6,547 nt of DNA, from NCBI GenBank assembly GCA_030610515.1, contig JAUWRQ010000067.1, forward strand, positions 1 through 6,547, given 5' to 3'. Made by a program: the position numbers and the translations under genes. The number at the start of each line of letters is the position of its first letter. Position 1 is the stretch's first letter. This DNA is from Candidatus Eiseniibacteriota bacterium (lineage in GTDB: Bacteria > Joyebacterota > Joyebacteria > Joyebacterales > Joyebacteraceae). Below, in pieces: positions 1 to 6,547 of this stretch. Below the pieces are notes generated by a model. The model saw only the letters and a list, made by a program, of their open reading frames with translations, did no database searches and had not been told where the DNA came from.

Positions 1-258
1 CAGCGCCCCCGCCATGATCGACGTGAAGTTGACCGCTTGGACTGCGTTCGGGAAGGGAAGGAGTGCGAAGAGTCGCGATATCAGCGTGTAGATCGGCGAT
101 CCCGGTGGATGACCCACGCCGAGGATCGCGCCGACGGCGACGAACTCACCGTTGTCCCAGAACGCGACGACGGGAGCCGTAGTGAGCATGTACACGATGA
201 GCGACACCGCGCCCATCAACCATCCGATTATCCTGTTGGTCCTGTCATGCTGGTACAT
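1..258 (-). CDS. DUF2723 family membrane protein, N-terminal 86 residues (gene runs off the window)
   Basis: The frame opens with ATG at 258-256 and stays open to the window edge, so only the N-terminus is seen. A short basic head (residues 1-9) is followed by a hydrophobic segment (about 10-32) that should be the first transmembrane helix. Next come FWDNGEF (33-39) and GHPPGSP (49-55), which match the DUF2723 signature of a WD.GEF block followed by an HPPG block. The family consists of multi-spanning membrane proteins related to GT-C glycosyltransferases such as protein O-mannosyltransferases. In that fold, acidic residues after the first helix (here D35 and E38) are candidates for catalysis; that role is inference. 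The start is well supported by GAGGAG five bases upstream. The gene begins 10 nt after cdaA, and its ribosome site touches the cdaA stop, so translational coupling is likely. The substrate cannot be told from this fragment. Confidence 0.82.
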   Translation of the reverse strand, partial: MYQHDRTNRIIGWLMGAVSLIVYMLTTAPVVAFWDNGEFVAVGAILGVGHPPGSPIYTLISRLFALLPFPNAVQAVNFTSIMAGAL

Positions 259-263
259 CGACT

Positions 264-269
264 CTCCTC
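264..269 (-). promoter_or_regulatory. Ribosome binding site of the DUF2723 gene, touching the cdaA stop codon
   Basis: The minus strand reads GAGGAG here, five bases before the ATG at 258-256. Its first G is also the last base of the cdaA TAG stop (271-269). Ribosomes finishing cdaA would therefore sit on this site, which suggests coupled translation. Confidence 0.75.
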
Positions 270-1036
270 TAGGTTCCGGAGCTCTCCGCGGACGGCGGTC
301 TCAGGAGCTGTGTGAGCTTGTCCCTGAGCGCCGATGCCGACAGGCCTCTCGAGATCTGACCCGTCAGGGCGAGAGACAGTTCACCGGTCTCTTCGGAGAC
401 GACGACGACCACGGCGTCGGTCTCCTCTGTGAGCCCGACTGCCGCGCGATGCCGCGTGCCGAGCGTGTGAACGAAATACGGGTTCTGAGAGAGTGGGAGC
501 GTGCAGCGCGCCGCCACTATCTGATTGCCATTGATGATGACCGCGCCGTCGTGCAAGGGCGTAAGTGGCGTGAAGATCGAGACGACGAGCGACGGGACGA
601 CCGGTGCGTTGAGCATGACGCCGGTCTGATAGTAGTTCGCGAGCTTGGCGGTCCTCTCGATCACGATGAGCGCGCCCGTCTTCTTTCCGGACATCGCCTG
701 AACGGCCGCGATCACCGCGTCGACGACCTCGTGTTCCTCTATCCGGAAGAACGGCCGGAGGTATCTGCTCTGGCCGATCTGACCGAGAAGCCTTCGGAGT
801 TCGTCCTGGAAAAGCACGACGAAGATGATGGCCCACACGCCCTTGAGGCCCGACATGAGCCAATTCAGAGCGTCGAACTGGAGCCATCTTGCGATGAACC
901 CTATGACGATGATGATGAAGAGCGCGACCAGCATCTGCATCGCGCGTCGACCGCGGAGTATGAGGAGGAGCTGGTAGACGACGAACGCGACGATCGCGAT
1001 GTCGATGAGGTCGACCAGTATTCTCCAGCCTTCCAT
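269..1036 (-). CDS. cdaA: Membrane-anchored diadenylate cyclase (c-di-AMP synthase), CdaA type
   Basis: The 255-residue protein makes cyclic di-AMP from two ATP, a second messenger that commonly controls potassium and osmolyte balance and cell wall homeostasis. Three hydrophobic helices lie at about 8-27, 33-50 and 60-76, the usual CdaA membrane part, followed by FQDELRRLL (76-84), a linker like the family's F-Q-x-ELRR. The DAC (DisA_N) catalytic domain follows, with LHDGAVII (161-168; DGA motif) and GTRHRAA (193-199; RHR motif), so the known active-site motifs are intact. The length fits CdaA (about 250-280). ATG at 1036-1034 is chosen because GGAG lies five bases before it. An in-frame GTG at 1069 would add 11 polar residues but has no good ribosome site and would place them before the first helix. 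The gene follows folP by 58 nt and precedes the DUF2723 gene by 10 nt. The cdaR and glmM genes that often follow cdaA are not seen. Confidence 0.93.
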   Translation of the reverse strand: MEGWRILVDLIDIAIVAFVVYQLLLILRGRRAMQMLVALFIIIVIGFIARWLQFDALNWLMSGLKGVWAIIFVVLFQDELRRLLGQIGQSRYLRPFFRIEEHEVVDAVIAAVQAMSGKKTGALIVIERTAKLANYYQTGVMLNAPVVPSLVVSIFTPLTPLHDGAVIINGNQIVAARCTLPLSQNPYFVHTLGTRHRAAVGLTEETDAVVVVVSEETGELSLALTGQISRGLSASALRDKLTQLLRPPSAESSGT

Positions 1037-1041
1037 TTCAT

Positions 1042-1045
1042 CTCC
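1042..1045 (-). promoter_or_regulatory. Ribosome binding site that sets the cdaA start
   Basis: The minus strand reads GGAG (within GACGGAG), five bases before the ATG at 1036-1034. The competing upstream GTG at 1069-1067 has no comparable purine run at the right distance. This favours the 255-residue form of CdaA. Confidence 0.65.
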
Positions 1046-1094
1046 GTCCGAAGGCGAGGGTGCGTGCACCTCGCGCTGCGTTGACGCCTATCCC

Positions 1095-2312
1095 TCAAGC
1101 CGGCGTGTTGAGGCAGGCCTCCACCATCTTCGATGCACGCAGCACGGGCGCCACGTCGTGGACGCGCAGGATCCGCGCCCCCTGGGCGACGGCGTAGGCG
1201 GCGGTCGCGAGCGTACCTTCCAGCCGTTCCTCGACGGGAAGGTCCAAGACACTGCCGATGAACGCCTTCCGGGAAGGACCCACGAGCACGGGTTTCCCAA
1301 GGACCGCGAGTTCCGGAAGATGTCGGAGGATTGCGAGGTTGTGCTTCGATGTCTTCCCGAACCCGATGCCTGGGTCGATGGCTATCCGGTCGTCCCGGAT
1401 GCCGGCGTCGCCCGCTCTCTTGATCGCCTCCGTGAGGAAGAAGGCTATTTCTCCCATGAGGTCGTCGTAGGAGGGCTTATGCTGCATGTCCGCGGGCGTT
1501 CCCTGCATGTGCATGAGGACGCAGGCGGCTTCGTGACGGGCGACGACGTGCGCCATCTCGGGGTCTCCCGTGAGTCCAGTGATGTCGTTGACGATCGACG
1601 CTCCGGCATCGAGGGCCTTATCGGCGACCTTTGAACGATAGGTGTCGATCGAGATGGGACCGTCCCAATCCTCGGCAATCGCCGAGACGATCGGGATCAC
1701 GCGCTTGAGCTCCTCGTCCTCGGATATCGGGTCCGAGCCGGGTCTGGACGACTGGCCGCCTACGTCGATGATGTCGGCGCCCTCGGCAACCATCTCCTTG
1801 GCTCGGGCGAGAGCTTCGCCCCGTTCCAGGTAGTTGTTTCCGTCCGAGAACGAGTCCGGCGTTACGTTGAGGATGCCCATGATGTGCACGCGCTCGCCGA
1901 CGGCAAGCTCATGCTTGCGCGCGTGGAGGACGGCCGGCCGTTCCGACTCGACCGCGTCGAGGATCTCGGCGATTCGCTCTCCGAGGGCGGGGATGTCGAA
2001 GGGCTGCCAGGCCATCTTCCGGGTGAGCTCGCGGAGCTGCGTGTGTGTGCCCATCAAGAGCACGTCCGTGGAATCCACGCCGTGCGTGAGGACGTCCTTG
2101 GCCACCGCGGCGTCCCCTCCGATGGAGAGCATCTGCTGCTTGATGACGTGTGCCGTGGGAATGTCGGCGTCTACGATCTTGACGACGAGGCTCCGGGACT
2201 TCCCCGCCATTGCCCGAACGCCGCCGGGGGAGACGGCTATCCTCTCCATCTCACGCGCGGCGTCAGACAGCGACGAGACCAGAAGGATCCTTGGGGAGAG
2301 AACGCTCTTCAT
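1095..2312 (-). CDS. folP: Dihydropteroate synthase with an extra N-terminal domain
   Basis: This cytoplasmic folate-pathway enzyme joins p-aminobenzoate to dihydropterin pyrophosphate to give dihydropteroate. The TIM-barrel part spans about residues 142-405. Its family motifs appear in order: MGILNVTPDSFSDG (145-158), DVGGQSSRPG (183-192), SIDTYR (221-226), NDITG (242-246), MHMQGTP (267-273), DPGIGFGK (313-320), GPSRKAFIG (345-353) and RVHD (383-386). DHPS is usually 260-290 residues, but this protein has 405. The first 140 or so form a separate region containing REMERI (20-25), VKI (44-46), KQQMLSIGGDAA (58-69) and TDVLLMGT (82-89). Similar long DHPS proteins occur in some anaerobic Firmicutes and other lineages, as far as I recall; the role of the extension is unknown to me. 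The second motif has Gln where GGE(S/T)TRP is commonest. The ATG lies only 3 nt after the ftsH stop with a weak ribosome site, which points to translational coupling. Confidence 0.95.
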   Translation of the reverse strand: MKSVLSPRILLVSSLSDAAREMERIAVSPGGVRAMAGKSRSLVVKIVDADIPTAHVIKQQMLSIGGDAAVAKDVLTHGVDSTDVLLMGTHTQLRELTRKMAWQPFDIPALGERIAEILDAVESERPAVLHARKHELAVGERVHIMGILNVTPDSFSDGNNYLERGEALARAKEMVAEGADIIDVGGQSSRPGSDPISEDEELKRVIPIVSAIAEDWDGPISIDTYRSKVADKALDAGASIVNDITGLTGDPEMAHVVARHEAACVLMHMQGTPADMQHKPSYDDLMGEIAFFLTEAIKRAGDAGIRDDRIAIDPGIGFGKTSKHNLAILRHLPELAVLGKPVLVGPSRKAFIGSVLDLPVEERLEGTLATAAYAVAQGARILRVHDVAPVLRASKMVEACLNTPA

Positions 2313-2315
2313 CCG

Positions 2316-4325
<2,010 letters not shown>

Positions 4326-4342
4326 ATCCCTGTGTCTCCAGT

Positions 4343-4362
4343 GGGGCCTTCCTTGAGGCCCC
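4343..4362 (-). other. Perfect 7-bp hairpin in the ftsH leader
   Basis: In minus-strand RNA terms, GGGGCCT (4362-4356) pairs with AGGCCCC (4349-4343) around a six-base loop. The hairpin ends 17 bases before the ftsH ATG and just upstream of its ribosome site region. No T-run follows, so it is not a standard intrinsic terminator. The GGGG arm could instead pair with CCCC at 4370-4367, giving a competing fold. A regulatory or RNA-processing role is possible but unproven. Confidence 0.4.
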
Positions 4363-4411
4363 GGACGGGGAGTCGCCCGCTGCTGACAGTGTGGGCCCGA
4401 TCGGTTCCCTG

Positions 4412-4424
4412 AGCGGGAGCCGCT
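4412..4424 (-). other. Small hairpin just downstream of the hpt stop
   Basis: The minus strand reads AGCGG, CTC, CCGCT: a perfect 5-bp stem with a three-base loop, 6 nt after the hpt stop. There is no T-tract, so it is more likely a mRNA stabilising or processing element than a terminator, or it may be chance in GC-rich DNA. Confidence 0.25.
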
Positions 4425-4430
4425 TGGGCG

Positions 4431-4967
4431 CTACGGTATTTCCTCGTCCTCAAGGACGGCGATGTGTGGGAGATTTCGGTACTTCTGCGCCAGGTCGAGG
4501 CCGTATCCGATCACAAACTTGTCGGGTACGACGAAACCGACGTAATCGAGCTGAAGGTCGATCTCCCGTCGACCCCTGCGGTCGAGGAGTGTGCAGATCC
4601 TGATGCTCTTCGGGTGGCGGGTCTCCAGGTTCTCCAGTATGTAGTGGAGCGTGAGCCCCGTGTCCACGATGTCCTCAACGATGAGGACGTGCCGGTCGGT
4701 GATCGAGAGGGAGAGGTCCTCCAGGATGCGGACGACGCCCGAGCTCTCCGTTCCATCCCCGTAGCTCGACACCTCCATGAAGTCGATCTCCACGGAGATG
4801 TCCGTCGCTCGGATGAGATCGGCCATGAAGATGATGCCGCCCTTCAGGACGTTCACGAGGATCGGCGGGTCGTCGCGGTAGTCGTCGGAGATGCGGGCCC
4901 CGAGTTCCACGACCCTCTTACGTATCTGTTCCTCAGTGAGGAGTATCTTGCCGAGCTGCAGTTTCAG
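4431..4967 (-). CDS. hpt: Hypoxanthine phosphoribosyltransferase, probable CTG start
   Basis: This cytoplasmic purine-salvage enzyme transfers phosphoribose from PRPP to hypoxanthine (and usually guanine) to give IMP or GMP. With the CTG at 4967-4965 as start it has 178 residues, a normal length for bacterial Hpt. Visible motifs are VLKGG (40-44), the flexible-loop SSYGDG (67-72), the PRPP-binding VEDIVDTG (97-104; E98, D99 and probable general base D102) and VPDKFVIGYGLD (147-158), whose Phe should stack on the purine. The first in-frame GTG, at 4910, would delete the conserved N-terminal strand and helix. The CTG is preferred because GAGGAG lies 7 nt upstream and the resulting MKLQLGKILLTEEQI lines up with B. 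subtilis Hpt from its Met. No ATG, GTG or TTG lies upstream in frame before the stop at 5069-5067. The position equal to human Lys165 is Arg130 here. The gene sits 76 nt after tilS, a conserved pairing. Confidence 0.93.
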   Translation of the reverse strand: MKLQLGKILLTEEQIRKRVVELGARISDDYRDDPPILVNVLKGGIIFMADLIRATDISVEIDFMEVSSYGDGTESSGVVRILEDLSLSITDRHVLIVEDIVDTGLTLHYILENLETRHPKSIRICTLLDRRGRREIDLQLDYVGFVVPDKFVIGYGLDLAQKYRNLPHIAVLEDEEIP

Positions 4968-4974
4968 GTCTACG

Positions 4975-4980
4975 CTCCTC
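4975..4980 (-). promoter_or_regulatory. Ribosome binding site that points to the hpt CTG start
   Basis: The minus strand reads GAGGAG here, followed by a 7-base spacer and CTG at 4967-4965. No ATG, GTG or TTG lies at a usable distance, and the next candidate GTG (4910) is about 64 bases away. The site is therefore the main sequence evidence for initiation at CTG. Confidence 0.7.
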
Positions 4981-5043
4981 GGGTCGTGTGCCCGGGTCCC
5001 AGACGCGCGGCGCGGTCTCCCGCATCCGGGTCTGGCGGTCGGA

Positions 5044-6447
5044 CTACGAACTCGACCCTCGCGCCTTCACGACGAGCACCGTCTTGGTGTTCTCGCCGAC
5101 CGGCGCTCGAGCCGACCTCCTCATCCCCGCCAGCCACATGATTCCGCCGCTGTCGCAGATGAGAGGCACCGCGTCTCTCAGGCTAGCGGCAACCTTCGAA
5201 TCGATGAGGAAATGCTTGACCGTTTTCGTTCCGTCCATCCCGAACGGCTGGAAACGGTCTCCGTGCCTGCGACCCCTGACTCTCAGGGGCGGTTCCACCT
5301 CGTCCCAGTCGAACATGGCCGAATCGTCGTCGAGGCTCTCCGGGGTCTGTGTGATCTCGGATCTGGCCACGAGCTCCGCGGTGATCGACAGACTCGCGTC
5401 GTCGAACCGCACCGTCCCAGGAACGGGCAGGTCCCTGGCCGGCAGGCCGGGAGGTCCGTCGCCGCTCGACATTATCAGGCGGCCGTGCTCGAGGCGCGCA
5501 CGCGCGCCATGGGGCAACTCGACCGCGATTCCGACCTCGTTCCTCCTCAGGAGCTCCGCTATGCTCTCGACGTGGCGGAACGAAGGAGGGGGGAGATCGG
5601 GGCGGAGGGACTCGAGGAGCCTCCGGAAAACGCTCCTTTGCAGAGCTTCATCGTAGCCAGTGAGTACGGCCGAATCAAGGGCAAACTGCCCCAGTCGCGC
5701 GCTCTTGACGATCCTGGGGATGGCCTCGTCGGTGAGGCGGTCGAAGTGCTCCCTCACTCCGGTCATGATGCTCCCGATGTTCACGAGCGACCGGCTGATC
5801 TTGGGGTTGTACGAGGAGAGTTCGGGGAGGAGTTCGTTCCGGACCCGATTGCGCGCGTATGTCGATTCGAGGTTGCTCTCGTCGATCCGGTAACGGAGGT
5901 CGTTCTCCTTCAGATACTCCTCGATCTCCGCTCTCCAGACGTCGATCAGCGGACGGATGATCGTGCCGTCGCGCTTCGGCGGGATGCCGGACAGCCCATC
6001 CGGCCCGGCGCCGCGGATGATGCGCATGAGAACGGTCTCCGCCTGGTCGTCGGCGTTGTGGCCGGTCGCGATGCGCTGGCAGTACTCCTGCTTGGACACG
6101 GTGATGAGGAACTTGTAGCGGAGCACGCGGGCGGCGTCCTGCTTCGACATCGAGTTCGAGAGTAGGAACTCGGGGACGTTCTCCTCCTCGCATCTGCAGG
6201 GCAGGCCAAGTTCGTCCGCCAGTTCCCGCACGAACTCGGCGTCCCGTCTGGACTCGTCGCCGCGGAATCGGTGGTCCAGGTGGGCCACGCGAAGCTCGAA
6301 ACCGAGCTCGCCACTGAGGGAAGCCAGGACGTGGAGCATGCAGACGGAATCCGGTCCGCCTGAAACCGCCGCCAGCACCGTGTCGCGGACGGAGATCATC
6401 CGGTAGTGGCGAATCGTGGATCTGACCTTGTCCCGAACGACCGACAT
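5044..6447 (-). CDS. tilS: tRNA(Ile)-lysidine synthetase
   Basis: TilS uses ATP and lysine to convert C34 of the CAU-anticodon tRNA-Ile2 to lysidine, switching both its codon reading (AUA) and its charging from methionine to isoleucine. It is essential in most bacteria. The 467-residue protein has the PP-loop SGGPDS (29-34), HLDHRFRGDES (56-66), GHNADDQAET (129-138), RGAG (145-148) with LSGIP (152-156), and YARNRVRNELLP (197-208), all typical of the N-terminal ATPase domain. A middle region (about 215-335) precedes the C-terminal TilS domain, which shows RGRRHGDRFQPFGM (391-404), KHFLID (411-416) and WLAGMR (438-443). The protein is thus the long, three-part form known from E. coli and B. subtilis. 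ATG at 6447 is supported by GAGGT five bases upstream and by the usual spacing of the PP-loop from the N-terminus. The gene follows a tRNA gene by 71 nt and leads the gene run. Confidence 0.96.
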   Translation of the reverse strand: MSVVRDKVRSTIRHYRMISVRDTVLAAVSGGPDSVCMLHVLASLSGELGFELRVAHLDHRFRGDESRRDAEFVRELADELGLPCRCEEENVPEFLLSNSMSKQDAARVLRYKFLITVSKQEYCQRIATGHNADDQAETVLMRIIRGAGPDGLSGIPPKRDGTIIRPLIDVWRAEIEEYLKENDLRYRIDESNLESTYARNRVRNELLPELSSYNPKISRSLVNIGSIMTGVREHFDRLTDEAIPRIVKSARLGQFALDSAVLTGYDEALQRSVFRRLLESLRPDLPPPSFRHVESIAELLRRNEVGIAVELPHGARARLEHGRLIMSSGDGPPGLPARDLPVPGTVRFDDASLSITAELVARSEITQTPESLDDDSAMFDWDEVEPPLRVRGRRHGDRFQPFGMDGTKTVKHFLIDSKVAASLRDAVPLICDSGGIMWLAGMRRSARAPVGENTKTVLVVKARGSSS

Positions 6448-6452
6448 TGGTG

Positions 6453-6457
6453 ACCTC
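6453..6457 (-). promoter_or_regulatory. Ribosome binding site of tilS
   Basis: The minus strand reads GAGGT, five bases before the tilS ATG at 6447-6445. It supports that ATG as the start. Confidence 0.6.
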
Positions 6458-6486
6458 GATGCACGGCTTCGCCGAGCGCAAGAGAA

Positions 6487-6515
6487 CGGCCCTCCCGCCA
6501 GCAGCAGGAGGGCCG
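6487..6515 (-). terminator. Terminator-like hairpin between the tRNA gene and tilS
   Basis: A perfect 9-bp GC-rich stem (6515-6507 with 6495-6487) encloses an 11-base loop. It begins 3 nt after the encoded CCA end of the tRNA. The following minus-strand bases, TTCTCTTG, form only an imperfect T-run. It probably ends or processes the tRNA transcript, and read-through into tilS is plausible because only 39 nt remain before the tilS start, with no recognisable -35/-10 pair. Confidence 0.6.
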
Positions 6516-6518
6516 AGC

Positions 6519-6547
6519 TGGTAGCGGTGCAGGGATTCGAACCCCGG
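6519..6547 (-). tRNA. tRNA gene, 3' part only (isotype not determinable)
   Basis: The minus strand ends in a T arm with stem CGGGG/CCCTG (one G-T pair) around the loop TTCGAAT, then the acceptor strand CACCGCT, discriminator A and an encoded CCA. This is the standard layout of positions 49-76 of a bacterial tRNA. The anticodon lies outside the window. The missing 5' acceptor strand should be close to AGCGGTG or GGCGGTG. The gene ends 71 nt before tilS. Confidence 0.88.

Noticed and set aside
1037..1069. Longer cdaA form starting at GTG 1069
   Set aside because: It adds 11 polar residues before the first membrane helix and lacks a ribosome site, whereas ATG 1036 has GGAG five bases upstream.
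152..1084. Plus-strand open frame of about 310 codons antisense to cdaA
   Set aside because: The conserved CdaA protein on the minus strand explains the sequence. The plus-strand translation is low-complexity, acidic and basic, without a domain.
4431..4910. Short hpt form starting at GTG 4910 (159 residues)
   Set aside because: It removes a conserved N-terminal stretch and has no ribosome site, since the codons before it read as continuing Hpt sequence. The CTG at 4967 fits better.
4968..5043. Inverted repeat CCAGAC/GTCTGG (4999-5004 and 5030-5035) in the tilS-hpt gap as a terminator
   Set aside because: Six paired bases around a 25-base loop with no T-run are too weak in GC-rich DNA, and tilS-hpt co-transcription is the common arrangement.
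4891..6165. Plus-strand open frame of about 424 codons antisense to tilS and the start of hpt
   Set aside because: It is a shadow of tilS, which has every family motif. No ribosome site or protein family supports the plus-strand frame.

Overview
The window is a compact run of housekeeping genes, all on the minus strand. Reading in the direction of transcription (high to low coordinates), it holds the 3' end of a tRNA gene, a terminator-like hairpin, tilS, hpt, ftsH, folP, cdaA and the first 86 codons of a DUF2723 membrane protein. No mobile element, CRISPR array, phage gene or frameshift was seen, and no gene-free stretch exceeds about 110 bases. The long plus-strand open frames, including one of about 840 codons over ftsH and folP, are shadows of GC-rich coding sequence on the other strand.

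The DNA is GC-rich and the genes are typical bacterial ones with Shine-Dalgarno sites and ATG, CTG and probably no other odd starts. The order tilS-hpt-ftsH is an old bacterial arrangement, and folP followed by a diadenylate cyclase gene is seen in several Gram-negative lineages. A DUF2723 protein, common in Bacteroidota, Gemmatimonadota and related candidate phyla, together with high GC suggests an uncultured member of the FCB group or a neighbouring candidate phylum. This is a weak inference from gene content alone.

The genes serve separate core tasks: tRNA-Ile decoding (tilS), purine salvage (hpt), membrane protein quality control (ftsH), folate synthesis (folP) and c-di-AMP signalling (cdaA). 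Spacing is 76 nt (tilS-hpt), 105 nt (hpt-ftsH), 3 nt (ftsH-folP), 58 nt (folP-cdaA) and 10 nt (cdaA-DUF2723), so ftsH-folP and cdaA-DUF2723 are probably translationally coupled and the whole set is probably one operon. No independent promoter was recognised.

No undescribed system is evident. The points most worth checking are a probable CTG start codon for hpt, an arginine where HPRTs carry the purine-contacting lysine, an extra N-terminal domain of about 140 residues on the dihydropteroate synthase, a cdaA gene followed by a DUF2723 gene instead of cdaR/glmM, and a tRNA gene and hairpin so close to tilS that tilS has little room for its own promoter.
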